A stretch of DNA of 64,000 nt from Hyperoodon ampullatus. Its lineage: Eukaryota > Chordata > Mammalia > Artiodactyla > Ziphiidae. The translations under genes were made by a program, and so were the position numbers. How positions within the stretch are numbered: position 1 is the first letter of the stretch; the number at the start of each line of letters is the position of its first letter. The notes under the pieces were generated by a model. It worked only from the letters and a program-made list of their open reading frames with translations, was not told the DNA's origin and made no database searches. The stretch spans positions 182,304,428 through 182,368,427 of the forward strand of contig OX457056.1 in the NCBI GenBank assembly GCA_949752795.1, in the 5' to 3' direction. This document shows positions 25,705 to 36,885 of this stretch, one piece after another.

Positions 25705-26462
25705 CTCCTCACCTCCAGAGCCAAGTGGGAGGTCCCAGGTTTCCCAAGGGAGGGTTACAGCCCCCACTCTCAGCACCTGCATTCACTGTTGCTCCTGAGC
25801 ACCCAGATGGACCCGCAGCCACTAGCCAGGAGCATGCACCCCGGGGCAGACGGCCTGGCTATGAGTGCCAGCCCTGCTTCCTAGAGGAGCTGAGTGTGTG
25901 TGAAGTCTGATGTCTGTGCCACCCTGGGGCCTGCACTGCTTTGGGGATATCTCACCACCTGGAATAATTTTCTGGTTCCAAGGAGTATAAAGTCAGGTTT
26001 TGGGGGGTTTTTCTTTTGAAATCCAAGAACAGTGTCCTTGGCATCTCCATACAAATACTGCGCACTAACCGATTGCACGACTGGACCTCCACCTCCAGAC
26101 CTGCTAGAGCTGGTGCGTGGAAGGGGCAGGAAGGGCAGAGCCCCCAGGCTCCCCTGGCTGTGTGCTGTCTGCCCCGACAGCCTGGGCTCCTGCGCCCTTG
26201 GCATCAGCCCGAAAGAGACACTCAAGACCTGCATGGCCACATGCATCATGTATGTGCTAAGTCTGGGGAGGGACCCGGGGCCAGTGTGTAACGTGGCCCC
26301 CGGAGGGAGGCCCAGGAGGGAGGTACCGTGATGAGGAGCAGCTCCTGCCTGGGCAGGCACTTTGCCAAGTCGGGGTTGGCTGCGCATGGCTCCTCTCTGG
26401 GCCTGGCTAAATCGGGTGTTGCCCTTTGACAAGTCGGCTCCGCCGTACTGACTGGGGGGCAG
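25339..26462 (+). other. WDFY4: WDFY4 intron 8 of window
   Basis: 1,124 nt with a (GTCT)n tract (about 25556-25576) and a long compound (CA)n/(CCCA)n/(CA)n microsatellite (25617-25703). The 3' end is unusual: the last 20 nt before the acceptor are purine-rich (G6 run) and a branch-like tactgac sits only 11 nt from the splice site. Confidence 0.85.
25617..25703. repeat. (CA)n/(CCCA)n/(CA)n microsatellite
   Basis: CA runs flank a (CCCA/CCAC)n block and a short alternating GCGC segment, a candidate Z-DNA former. Confidence 0.92.
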
Positions 26463-26647
26463 ATATGTACCTTTTCTCTCTAGGCTCGGAATCCCCCAAA
26501 GGAGCCATCGGCCACATTGTTCCTACGGAGAAGGCCATCCTGGCCGTGGAGACAAACAAGATGCTGCTGCCTCCTCACTGGAGCAGGACCTTCAGCTGGG
26601 GCTTTGATGACTTCAGCTGCTGCCTGGGCAGCTACGGCTCTGACAAG
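26463..26647 (+). CDS. WDFY4: WDFY4 coding exon 9 of window (linker to propeller)
   Basis: 185 nt: two bases finishing Asp, then 61 codons (residues 334-394). It encodes MYLFSLGSESPKGAIGHIV, AVETNKMLLPPHW and a FSWGFDDFSCCLGSYGSDK block that WDFY3 also has before its propeller. The donor is gtgagt at 26648. The start is chosen because the encoded DMYLFSLG matches my recollection of the human protein. A second AG 21 nt downstream (26482-26483) has a much better pyrimidine tract and is also in frame; use of it would remove DMYLFSL. Confidence 0.94.
26484..26492 (+). promoter_or_regulatory. WDFY4: Alternative in-frame 3' splice site of WDFY4
   Basis: The AG at 26482-26483 follows a pyrimidine run (ccttttctctct) and a tactgac branch-like sequence 32 nt upstream (A at 26451). 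Use of it starts the exon at 26484, keeps frame and removes the seven residues DMYLFSL. Confidence 0.45.
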
Positions 26648-27419
26648 GTGAGTGGTGCCGGGGCACAGGGCAGCCCCAGGGCCGCAGCCTCCTTCCGGTT
26701 GGGGCAGAGGTGGTTAGGAGACGGGCGAGCCCCAAGCAGCCATGGTCACCCACACCCCTTCCTCCACGTGGCTGTGCCCCCAGCCTGGGACTGTCACCCA
26801 GTGTGGGCAGAAAGTCCTGGGGCCTCCTCCGGCCCAGGTCACAGCTTTAACTCAAAAGGGACATACTGAGTATTCAGCTGCCGCCAGAAGCGAGCCACCC
26901 AGTTGCTCGTCCTCTACCCCTGCTTTAGGCCATCCAGTTATGTCTACCTTCTTGATGTGGCCCTGGCTACCTCTGGCCTCCTTTGCTACCCTCGCTCCTC
27001 TCCCACCCTATCACGTGGCATGAATTCCCTACCCACCAAGCTTCCTCGCCCCTCCCTAGCTTTCCCCCACCTCCTTCACGAGGCAGCCTGTGAAACTGGT
27101 CTGAGGTGTCACCCCTTCCTGAAAGCTGGCTCCGACTTTCCCAGGCTCACGGGGCGTTTCTGCTGTGTCCCCATAGCCTCCTGCTCCCTGGTCTCTCCCC
27201 ACCTGCTCCTTGTGTGGTGTGAGCTCTTTGGGGACAGACCTGGACGGCCTGGATTTCGTCACCAGGGCTTGTCACGTCCCTCGGCTCCCACAGCACGCAG
27301 GCAGGCAGGCTAGCGGCACCCTCCAGACCTGCCTGCATCCCTCCATCGTGCTGTCCCAGCTCCCTGCCCTGTGCTGGCTCTGGCACCAGTGCTCATCCCA
27401 CTCGTCTCATGTCCCGCAG
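26648..27419 (+). other. WDFY4: WDFY4 intron 9 of window
   Basis: 772 nt, the shortest intron here, pyrimidine-rich and GC-rich. No repeat or extra exon was recognised. Confidence 0.8.
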
Positions 27420-27578
27420 ATCCTGATGACGTTCGAGAACTTGGCCGCCTGGGGCCGCTGTCTGTGTGCCGTGTGCCCGTCCCCCACGACCATCGTCACC
27501 TCTGGGACCAGTGCCGTGGTGTGTGTGTGGGAACTCAGCATGGCCAAAGGCCGCGCCACAGGCCTGCACCTCAAGCAG
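27420..27578 (+). CDS. WDFY4: WDFY4 coding exon 10 of window (WD40)
   Basis: 159 nt, 53 whole codons (residues 395-447). It encodes ILMTFENLAAWGRCLCAVCP, then TTIVTSGTSAVVCVWELS, the 'G...V.VWE' end of a WD40 blade. The segment corresponds to the WDFY3 region preceding its first canonical GH-WD repeat. The acceptor is tcccgcag and the donor gtacag at 27579. Short tandem copies of a 'ggcaggtrcggtgcct'-like unit follow in the intron (about 27590-27700). Confidence 0.97.
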
Positions 27579-27908
27579 GTACAGTGCCTCTGCAGGTGGG
27601 GTACCTTGGGGCAGGTGTGCCTTGGGCAGGTGTGGTGGCTCAGGGCAGGTGTAGTACCTTGGGCAGGTAGGGTGCCTCAGGCAGGTACGGTGCCCTAGCG
27701 TGCTCCAGCTCCCGAGCACTGAGAGCCCTGTCTGCCTTGGGAGCAGAGAGCACAGTGAGACACTGAGGGAAGCACATGGCTCTATGTCATTCAGGGGCGC
27801 AGTTTCATGCCCTTGGGTGGATTTAACAAGCTCACAGGGCCGGTGCCTCCATGGAGACCCACACCTCGGTGAGAGATGCTGCTTACACGTGAAGACCAGT
27901 GAAACTGG

Positions 27909-27935
27909 GTTTTTGTTTTTTTTTTTTTTTTTTTT
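27909..27935. repeat. Poly(T) run
   Basis: About 20-26 T in a row without an attached SINE body; possibly the tail of a lost retroposon. Confidence 0.7.
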
Positions 27936-27949
27936 GCACTAAGGGTCAT

Positions 27950-28400
27950 GTTTGAGCATTTGTCATGGGCACCTTTATGTGAACGGCCTCATTTTACCTC
28001 CTCAACAACCCTGTGTCCCCATAGCCTGTGGGATAATATAGGAATCATTATCATTCCTACTTCACTGGTGAAAAACCAGGTGCAAGGAAGTTAAGTGACA
28101 TGTCCAAGATCATAGAGCCAGAAAATGAAAGACTATCTCAGAACAGGGGTGGTTGTGGCGGAAGCAGAGGGAAGAGACCAGGAGGCAGACAACTCGTCTG
28201 GTCTTACCTCGCAAACCATGGCTGCTCGGAATAATAAACGGAGAGTGGAACTGACTGCTTACTTAAGACTCTGCACATTAACCGTAATCTTGGAAAGCAG
28301 GTATTGTTAGTCCCACTTTTAGATAAGGAAACTGAGGCTCAGAAAGGTCAGCTTTGCCTTTTAATCTAGGTTTGTCTAACTCTAAGTCTAGTGCTTTCCC
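27950..28400 (-). repeat. Two MIR remnants
   Basis: 27950-28130: 'tgcaaggaagttaagtgacatgtcc' style core. 28240-28400: 'agataaggaaactgaggctc' and 'aatctaggtttgtctaactctaa'. Both in - orientation. Confidence 0.65.
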
Positions 28401-29294
28401 CTGTGTATACTTGAACTTGCTGGAGAATATCACTAGGGGACATTTCCACCTCCAAAATGCATTTCACGTTTACATCTGTGTTTTAGTGAACAGTATAGCC
28501 CCAAAGTAACAAAAAAGCGTTAACCATACAAGGCTCACCACTGACCAGATTTCCTGAACTGAACATGTTTCACTGGAACTGATTCTGGGTTTCTCTGGAT
28601 GCTTTTCTAGTCACTCAAGTCTCCCCAGATCCTGCCCTTGTCCCCCGGCACCACCCCCAGCACTCGCGTGGTGCACAGCGACAGGCGCTCAGTAAATGTG
28701 AGGTGAAGGAATGAATGTGTCAGTGCTGAGGGAGCTGGTTAATCCTGCAGAGGCGGTGGCATCTGCTGAGAGGCAGCTGTGTAGGTCAAGTGCAGGCTGC
28801 CTTCACCCAGACTCTAACAGGAAGCCCTCCCAAGCCAGCCTTGGAGCCCCCTGTCTTTTCACGTCTTCACCTTCCTGACCTATGTGAAGAGACTGTGCAC
28901 TACCATTAGGGGTGTGGAGCATCCCCCTTTCCCAGGCATCACTCCGGGGACAGCAGGAGATCCAGCCCAACCCCAAGGCCACCTTGGGGAGCCGAGGAAG
29001 TGACCCCCCACCATCGCCGCTCCAAGGTCCTGTTTAGTGGCGAAGATGCAGCGTAAAAACCCCGGTACTGACAGCATAAAACGTAATTTATCATCCTCTC
29101 CTAGTTATAAATCAAGAGAAAAAGGGTATCCCACAAGCTCTTGTTTCCTAAGCGAAATAAAACACTTTGTCATTTACCTTCAGAGGCTGACCTGGCCTTG
29201 GGGATCCCCCGATGGGAAGCTGCTCAGAGAGGGAGGTCTGTCCCTGACTTGTAGACTTGTAGGCAGAGAAGTCATCATTAAATAGCTTCATGAA

Positions 29295-29870
29295 CAGTTT
29301 TTTAAAGTGTTTTATTTCTAAAAATATTACAACATTAAAGACAAATTTCAAAGTTAAACAGTTCTCTGTAATCCCTATAAAAGTTCTCATTGTTGCATAC
29401 TGCCACCCCCAGATATACATATTTATACCATTCTCATCATTGTGTAGATATGTTGATTCTATTTTCACCCAGTGTATCAAATTGTTTCCGCTTTTCTACA
29501 GTCTCTGTAATTTACATTTCAATTGTTCCATATAATTCCATCTCCGTAAAATTATATTTCAGTTGTTTTATGTCAAGGCACCACAGTTTAATAAACCATT
29601 TCTTCTAAAACTAGACAATTACATTGCTTCCAATTTTAACTATTTTAAATAGTGCTTCAGAAAACATATGGATTGCTGTTTGCTTCTGATTAATTGTTTC
29701 CTTATAGTAGATTTCAAGAAGTAGAATTATAGTGCGGTGACATAATGCTTTCTATAATGGTTCTGTAGCTTTACAGTGCCACCACAATTAATTAGGAATA
29801 CCCACCTCACCACAACATACCCAGCATGGGGAATTATTTTCAGAGGGTTTTATTTTATTTATTTTTTGCT
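29295..29870 (-). repeat. Old L1 fragment, antisense
   Basis: 'attgcttccaattttaact', 'atagtgcttcagaaaac', 'tttcaagaagtagaattat' and 'acagtgccaccacaat' read as the reverse complement of the L1 ORF2 3' region. Limits approximate. Confidence 0.6.
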
Positions 29871-31039
29871 ACTTGAGTTAGGTATAAGGTGATATAGTGG
29901 AGTTATTTTAATGGGCCATGGAGAAAGGTATTATTCTGAGAAAACAGAAGAGACAATGGAGAACATTTAAAATTGCTGTCCTCCTTCATTTTTTCCCAGG
30001 CCTTTCCAGATGGGGAGTGGTGCTGGCTGCCTCCAGGTGCTCTAGTTTCCTGGCTGGTGGGAGGCAACAGCCTTACGTAGGTGGATGGTGCCTGTGCATG
30101 CAGTGGTCCCTCACTCTCCAGCGCCTCCCCTGCAGAAAGCCGGCAGCCCCGGCTCCAGTAACAGACAGCTCGCACAGGCTCTGGGCTCACAGCCTCTGTC
30201 TCTGAATCCGCAGCACATACACCTGGGTCCCCTGGCCTGCACTCTCTGGAGTGGTCCTGTCCCCTGCAGTCAGAACTTAGTCATCAGACATAGTTCGTTC
30301 TGGGAGGACCACCAGGAAGCTCCTGTCAAACCCTCTGCTTTCCTCTATTCATTTAGACAGTTTCCACTTCCCTAATATGAACCCAACCTTCTTCCATGGG
30401 TCACATCCAGAACCTTGCCAGCACCATCTGGTTGGTGCCGTTTTAGGATCCATGGAGCACAAATGGGAATCTGTGGCAGAACTTTTAATTGCTATGACCA
30501 GGCAAAGTGACAGCTTTGAAAAATGACACTCAGCCTCATTGACCCAAATGCGTGAGTGGTGGACGGTCCTATGGGTGGAGATTCACCACTAGGTGAGGCA
30601 GGGTAGTCACGTTTTAGAACACCACCTCTGCACTTCTCAGGCTGATTCCAGAGGACAGCAGGCACGTGTGCGCACGACAGCTCTCAGACCAGGCTTAGCT
30701 GGCAGCCTCTGGGACAGCTGTGATGGAAACTGTGCCGCTGCCAGCAGCAGTGGGCCTGAGGGTACGAGTGTGCCTGGCAGGCCTCCCCAGTGCCTCAGGA
30801 ACGTGTCCCCAGGGAGCAAGGCCTCTGGCCAGGTCTGGACACTTAACCATCCATAAGCCAAGCCAGACCCTGCACAGGCCAACCTGAGGGCCAAGATTGA
30901 GGCCCTGAGTCACCGGCTCCCAGGCAGCGAGACTGGATATGAGCCTGGATCCTTTGGACTTGAAAAGTCACACCTTTTAAACTATGACCTGACCTCCCTG
31001 CCTTCCCAGTTTAGTTTCCAGGGGCATGTGTGTTTCTGA

Positions 31040-31215
31040 GGTTCCCTAGTGTGATGCTCAAACTTGAGCATGCCTGAAAAATCCCTGGACAGCTCGTGAA
31101 AACCCAGGTTTCGGGGCCCCACTCCCAGAGTTTCTGATTCAGTAGATCTGGGTGGGGCCAATAATTCACATTTCTGACAAGTTCCCAGATGATGCTTGTG
31201 CTGCTGGCTGGGACC
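31040..31215. repeat. MER5-like hAT remnant
   Basis: 'ggccccactcccagagtttc', 'tgattcagtagatctgggtgg' and 'aataattcacatttctgacaag' are MER5/MER20-type hAT blocks. Confidence 0.7.
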
Positions 31216-31599
31216 CCCATACATTACAAGTCAGTGCCCTTGCATATTAATAGCGGTGTGTGTTGCTTCTGGATGCAAGACAGTGTAGGAGACCACAGAG
31301 CATGAGGATGCTACTGGTGTCTCTGTTTGGGTTATGATAAAAGGACTGCCGACTCTCCCCGCTGAGTCTCAACCCTGGAAAGCGATGGTACTGAGAAGCC
31401 AGCCATTGACCCATGAACACACACACACACACATATATACACACACATACACACCCCACAGACTTTGGAATCACTGAATCACTCTGAGTCTCTGTTTCCT
31501 CATCTGGGGCCCAACAGTAAAAGGGAGAGTGGAATATCTCCCCAAGTAGCTGGGTTAAGGGTCCCTCGCATAACCTGTGGTTCCGTTCCCTGTCCCTAG

Positions 31600-31779
31600 G
31601 CCTTGTATGGACACACACAGGCTGTCACATGCCTGGCAGCCTCGGTAACCTTCAGCCTCCTGGTGAGTGGCTCCCAAGACTGCTCATGTATCCTGTGGGA
31701 CCTGGACCACCTCAGCCGTGTAGCCTGCCTGCCCACCCACAGGGAGAGCATATCTGCCATTGCCATCAGTGATGTGTCG
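31600..31779 (+). CDS. WDFY4: WDFY4 coding exon 11 of window (WD40)
   Basis: 180 nt, 60 whole codons (residues 448-507). It holds a classic WD40 blade: GHTQAVTCLAAS, LLVSGSQDCSCILWDL (GH dipeptide, structural Asp in SQDC, terminal WD), and the start of the next blade (HRESISAIAISDVS). The acceptor is gtccctag and the donor gtgagg at 31780. The best preserved WD repeat in the window. Confidence 0.98.
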
Positions 31780-32218
31780 GTGAGGCCCCTCTTTCTCAAA
31801 TGTCTGTGTCCTCCACATGTCCATGATTCTGCATGGTGGCATGGTGGCCAGTGCCCCGAGAGGAAACCTAGGGGCAAAGACCACCCCAGAGTGTTGAGAG
31901 ACCCCAGATGTGTGGAGCATTCTCTACACAGGCAGAGTAGAGCCATCAACAAGTCTCAATTTGGGTCTTGATTTTATTTTTTTGCTGCTTTATTTTTTTC
32001 CCTCAGGGGCTGGGGTAGTGGGAGGTGTCTGTTCTAACACAGGCATCAGGGAGTTGGGGCAGGAAGTTGGCTTTGGTGAGAGATCTTCTGGGTTGACTGA
32101 CTAATTCAGCTAGCTGACTGCAGATCCGTGTTGACTCAGCAGGTGCCTCTGGTCTCCAAGGCAGGAAGTGCCTCTGCTTGTCCCTCCATGCTGGCTACCA
32201 AAGATAAGCCTGTCAGGA

Positions 32219-32221
<3 letters not shown>

Positions 32222-32271
<50 letters not shown>

Positions 32272-32282
32272 AGTGAGATAGA

Positions 32283-32328
<46 letters not shown>

Positions 32329-32395
32329 TGTATACATATATCAGTGATATATATCAGTGTATACATATATAAGTGATATATATCTATCTATCTCA
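32222..32395. repeat. (TG)n(TA)n compound microsatellite
   Basis: (TG)24 at 32222-32269, then (AT)n to about 32325, followed by degenerate atatatcagtg units. Confidence 0.95.
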
Positions 32396-32635
32396 GTGTG
32401 GAGCTTCTTCTACACTGGAATCCCCATCATAGGGTATGGGGTTTTCTGAGGATCCAGAGACTCTGCATCTGCTAATAGAAAAACCTAGGGGCCTGGAGCC
32501 TGGATAGACTGAGCAGGGGTACCATGGGAGGAGGAAGAGATGATGAAGGAGGCTCCTGGTGCTAACTTTGGCTGAAAGTGGTGATCCAGATAGGCTTGAA
32601 TCCAGGATGAATGTTAGATGGGCATATGGATGATG

Positions 32636-32690
32636 GTGGATGGATGATGGATGGATGGATGGATGGATGGTGGGTGAGTGGATGAATGGG
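32636..32690. repeat. (ATGG)n microsatellite
   Basis: Tetranucleotide repeat of gatg/atgg units, partly interrupted. Confidence 0.9.
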
Positions 32691-33660
32691 TGCATGTACT
32701 GGGGAAACCACCAAGCCCTGATCTGGGAGAAAATAAATTCATAAGGAATTATGTCCCCAGACCTCAGAGAAGACTGATATCAGGACAACAACTTGTTTAA
32801 CTCAACCTGTCCTGGAGCTGGTTGAGTTCACTGAGTGCCTGCTGGGCCCCACACTGGGTGCTTGGCAGAGATGTATCAGACATGGTCCCCGGCCTCAGGC
32901 AGACTCCACCAAACAATTCAGGAAGGGACATGATGGAGCCCAGCCCAGAGGGCTGCAGAGGGGCATGGAGCTCCCTACATCCCTTCTGTGGTCAGGGCAG
33001 GGTTCAAAGGCATGGCCCCAGATGGCTCTTGGGGTCCTTGGTGGGTCCTTGGTGACAGTGACCGCTACTCTATTGGGCACAAAATAGACAAGGACTTGAG
33101 AAGACAACACTCTGGACATAAACATTTCGGAAGATGCAATGGGCAGATTTCTCCTCAGAAATTCCCCCTGGGGCGGGTGGGGGAACCTTGCCCCATTTTA
33201 TGAGCCACATGCAGTCATTCAAACCTCTGTACCCTGCCCTCCACCAGGTGTCATCCAAAGCTGCTTCTTGGGGACAGGGCTGGCCAGCCAGGTGTAGACC
33301 CCGTGTCTGTCCAGGCCAGGGGTGGTGTCCAGGCTGGGTCTTCTATGCCAGTCAGTACGCTGCCAGGGAGAGGGCTGTGGGAGGAGCCCAAAGGGTGAGC
33401 CAGTCGGTCTGTGCTGGGGAAAGCAGTATCCAAACACTTGATTGCAGTATGAAGAGAGCCAGAAATGTATAGTTGTGCGAAAACACAGCAGACCTATGAG
33501 TCTGCTGGGAAGAAGTGGGTGTCTTAGGAGGTCTGGGAGTACCTTGGTTAGTCCTCAGAAGATGACAGGTTGAGGGTGCTTATGTGTACAAACCGAGTGG
33601 CTGGGCAGATGGGTGGGCAGTGACTCCTGCCTGAAGTGAAGCCCACTCTCACTGCTGCAG

Positions 33661-33843
33661 GGCACCATTGTCTCCTGTGCGGGAGCCCACTTGTCCCTGT
33701 GGAGTGTCAACGGACAACCCTTGGCCAGCATTACCACGGCCTGGGGCCCAGAAGGAGCCATAACCTGCTGCTGTGTGATGGAGGGGCCAGCATGGGACAC
33801 AAGCCATGTCATCATCACAGGGAGTCAGGATGGCATGGTCCGG
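33661..33843 (+). CDS. WDFY4: WDFY4 coding exon 12 of window (WD40)
   Basis: 183 nt, 61 whole codons (residues 508-568). It completes one blade (GTIVSCAGAHLSLWSVNG, with 'LW' in the WD position) and encodes most of another (ITCCCVMEGPAWD, then VIITGSQDGMVR, whose final W comes from the next exon). The acceptor is ctgctgcag and the donor gtaggt at 33844. It aligns in my reading with WDFY3 'GDIVSCAGTYIHVWSINGNP'. Confidence 0.97.
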
Positions 33844-35765
33844 GTAGGTGTGTCTTGGGCATAGTGAGGGCATGGTACAAGAAATGTGTTCATCTCCATT
33901 CTACCCACTTCCTCTAAGGGTCAAATCTGCAGGCTGCATTTAAGACCATCCCAGACCACGTCCCCACACAGCAAGTGAGGGCAAAGGCAAGGCTCTTTCC
34001 AGGCAAAAAGTAAATAAATAAAATTATATAATACATAAAATTATATAAAATTTTATACATACATATACAATGAAATAAATACTCACTGTCACAAGGTATA
34101 AAAGCTGAATGGTCAAATGCATAAGAACATAGGCCATTACTGAAAAGAGACATTTGGGCCATCCATTCATCCATCCATCCATCCACTAATCCATCCACCC
34201 ATCCAACTATTTATCTCTCTACCTACTCATCCATCCATTCACTATTCCATTCATTCATCCATCCTTTCATTCTTCCATCCATCCTTCCACCTACCCATCC
34301 ACCCACTTACATGTCCCTCCAACTCTCCATCCATCTATCCACCTAACATTCATTGAACTCTGGCTCTGTACCAAGTTCATACAAGCCATAGGGGACACAG
34401 AGATTAATAATAAACAGGCCCTTGTCCTCAAGATGCTCACATTCTAGAAGAGAGGACAAACAGAAAATACATGAATGTGCTTCATGCTATGACTGGGATA
34501 ATCAAAGAGTGCCATGGATCCTCTGAGGAGGGCCATGGACGGAGAGATCATCAAGAAACCAAGAAGACAACGAAGGAGAAACACTGAGGTGGGAGGTGTA
34601 GCACGAAGAACAAAATACAGGTAATTTTTCCGAGACTGACAGGGAGGAGGAAGGAATGAATAAGATAAGGAATAATTAAGAGCCCTACTCAAGAAATTGT
34701 CACTTGAAATCCACAGTTTATGAGAGGAGATGTCAACTGAATGCCACTAGGTATTCAAGAAAATGCCCTTTGAATACTCCACGCATTTGTTAAAGCTCAC
34801 TGTGTGCCAGCACGGCTAAAACGCAGTCCTGTCCTCCCAGAGCCTCCACGCCCAAAGTCTCAGAATAATCACGGAGATGATGCTTCAGGAAGCAGAATGA
34901 GTAGCGTGGTGGGGGTCCAAGGGGAGCATGCGTGCACAGGAGAGTTGACTGAGGAGAACCCCCCGAGAAATCTTACAGGGTCCCATCCGTCGGCTGGGAG
35001 GGCCAGGGTCACTGCAGAGAGCAGGGTGTCCTGGGTTGGCCAAAACAGGAGGAGGCAACGGAAGTCCGGGCTGGGTGGGTCGTGGTCGGCACTGTGGGTC
35101 AGTCAGAGGAGCCTGGGCAGCTGAGCAGCAGTTGCCTTTCCTTCGTGGGGCCCCCAGCGCAGGAGCGTGAGTCTTCCAGGGGCTCAGCCCTCGTCCACTC
35201 AGCGCAGTAACTCCCGGGACGGCTTGGCACTGGGCTAGACCTGGCATGGCGCTCACAGCAGCATGTAAGTGGAGGCTGCTCATTGTCCTGTGGGGACAGA
35301 AAGTCCAGGCTCAGCAAGTGAGACGCCATCTCTGCTCAGCCTGAGGGCACCCACTTCAGGCCTGGGACCAAGGACCAGACACAGAGGACGGGAGGCCCTG
35401 CTGCTGAGTGGCGAGGGAGGCTTCCAGGGATGGTGGCAGACAGACAAGAGGGCACTAGCTAAGTAAAATGATAGTACGCTGGCTTCTGAGTCTCCTCCCT
35501 GTAGGTAAGGGGTTGGGGGAGATGCCCTATGACCCAGAGGTGGGGAGGGAACTCGTCCAGTCTGCAGCTGTGCTCGGCCAAACCTCCACGCAGGGAAACT
35601 GAAGCCTAAGCAGGCTTTTCTCCCGAGAATATGGCAACATCAAAAGTGAAAGGGGGCCATGCCCCCCTTCCCTCAGGGTCCCCCAGGTGTGAAGGAGTGG
35701 ATGGGCCCCGAGCCTGAAGACAGGTTCACTGCCCCAGCCCATGGCGTGTTCTCTGTTCTGGACAG
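33844..35765 (+). other. WDFY4: WDFY4 intron 12 of window
   Basis: 1,922 nt. An AT-rich stretch (34010-34100) precedes a long imperfect (ATCC)n tract (34158-34345). About 34345-34640 resembles an ancient mammalian-wide repeat that I cannot name with confidence. Confidence 0.8.
34158..34345. repeat. (ATCC)n imperfect microsatellite
   Basis: Long imperfect catccatc run interrupted by ttcattc and ctacc variants. Confidence 0.92.
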
Positions 35766-35850
35766 ATCTGGAAGACCGAGGAGCTGAAGATGTCTGTTCC
35801 TGGGCAGGCAGCGCCAGAGGGGCCCTGGGCTCCACCTCCAAGCCCCAGAG
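35766..35850 (+). CDS. WDFY4: WDFY4 coding exon 13 of window (WD40 loop)
   Basis: 85 nt, 28 codons plus one base (residues 569-596 and a split Gly). IWKTEELKMS finishes the preceding blade (the IW is the WD position), and the rest is a Pro-rich insert (EGPWAPPPSPRG) that loops out of the propeller, as in WDFY3 where this insert is much longer. The acceptor is ttctggacag and the donor gtaact at 35851. Confidence 0.95.
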
Positions 35851-36384
35851 GTAACTGCTGTGCTAGTGATGCCTGTGGGGCGCCCTTGGCTTGCTCAGCA
35901 CTCCCTCCCCTCTCCTCTCCTCGGCCCGAGGGCTGCAGCTCCATCCAGGCCTGCAGAACCCAGGGAAGCCATCGAGTCTCTTGGGATGTTGCCAGGTTTG
36001 CGGGTGAGGAACACAGTTTTCTGAGAGCTGCTGGTGGAGTGTGAAGCGGTGTGTCAAAGCCTCCCTGAGTACCAGACTCCTGCTGCGGGGATCAGCGAGC
36101 TCTGGGATGCTTCTCGGGCGTGTGACCGCTGGTGACGGTGGTTGTGGGGCTCCGGAGCCCCAGGAGGGGGACACACCCAGCAGGGCTTGGTTTGATGCTC
36201 TCCATCTTCCTGGGTGACTCTTAAATGCCAAACTCCCCAGCCCAGGACTTGGATCCAGCTGGCTGTTGGCCTGGACTGCCAGGCTGCAGACAGGAGCAGG
36301 GACGGCTTTGCTGTGTCCCAGGGAGAGGAAGTGGTTCCATAGGCCCCAGTCTGCCCTGCTGATCCTGACTCAACCCCCCTACTC

Positions 36385-36500
36385 TCCATGGCAAGTTCCT
36401 CAAATGGGGTCTGAGGGTCATCTGCGTCAGCATCGCCCAGGAGGCTCATGGAACATTGAGACCCGGGACCTGTTCTCAACCCAACCTCAGGGAAAAGGTC
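36385..36500. repeat. MER20/MER5-like hAT remnant
   Basis: 'caaatggggtctgagggtcatctgcgtcagcatcgcccaggaggctc' type text follows MER20. Diverged. Confidence 0.5.
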
Positions 36501-36734
36501 GGAGGTGGTTAGAGTTCCCATGTCTAACAAGTCCCCAGGTGAGTGGTGGTGTCGCCGAAGTAAGTGAAACACCGTCCTGCAGCAGAGCCCTCTTTGGTTG
36601 TGGCAGCTGGGCCTGAAGCAAGAAAATCTGTTCTCCCTTCTGCCATCATGGCCTCTGGCACCAGCACCACCATGGCCACCGTCGCAGAGCTGTGAGGGAG
36701 AGAGCTGACTGTGAGCAGTGTCCACTGTGCACGC

Positions 36735-36885
36735 TTCCCGTGCATTCTCTTATTTCTCATGGCAACCCCACGAGGAAGATACTACGATGACACCTGTGTG
36801 AGGAATAAGGAAACTGAGGCAAGGAGCAGTCCAGCAACTTGCCCAAAGTGACCCAGAAGCGCATTACTACTATCATTCTCATTTC
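36735..36885 (-). repeat. MIR remnant
   Basis: 'aataaggaaactgaggcaag' and 'caacttgcccaaagtgaccc' are the reverse-complement MIR core. Confidence 0.75.

Larger units (their letters stand above)
27579..31599 (+). other. WDFY4: WDFY4 intron 10 of window
   Basis: 4,021 nt. A degenerate short tandem array (about 27590-27700), a T-run (27909-27935), MIR remnants (27950-28130 and 28240-28400, both - orientation), an antisense L1 fragment (29295-29870), a MER5-like remnant (31040-31215) and an (AC)n tract (31420-31456). Confidence 0.82.
31780..33660 (+). other. WDFY4: WDFY4 intron 11 of window
   Basis: 1,881 nt with a long (TG)n then (TA)n microsatellite (32222-32330) followed by tatata-rich imperfect sequence to about 32395, and an (ATGG)n tract (about 32636-32690). 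No extra exon is supported. Confidence 0.85.

Noticed and set aside
36054..36725. 223-codon open frame on the - strand in a WDFY4 intron
   Set aside because: Crosses a MER20-like repeat, shows no recognisable domain and has low-complexity composition; another frame on the + strand is open as well.
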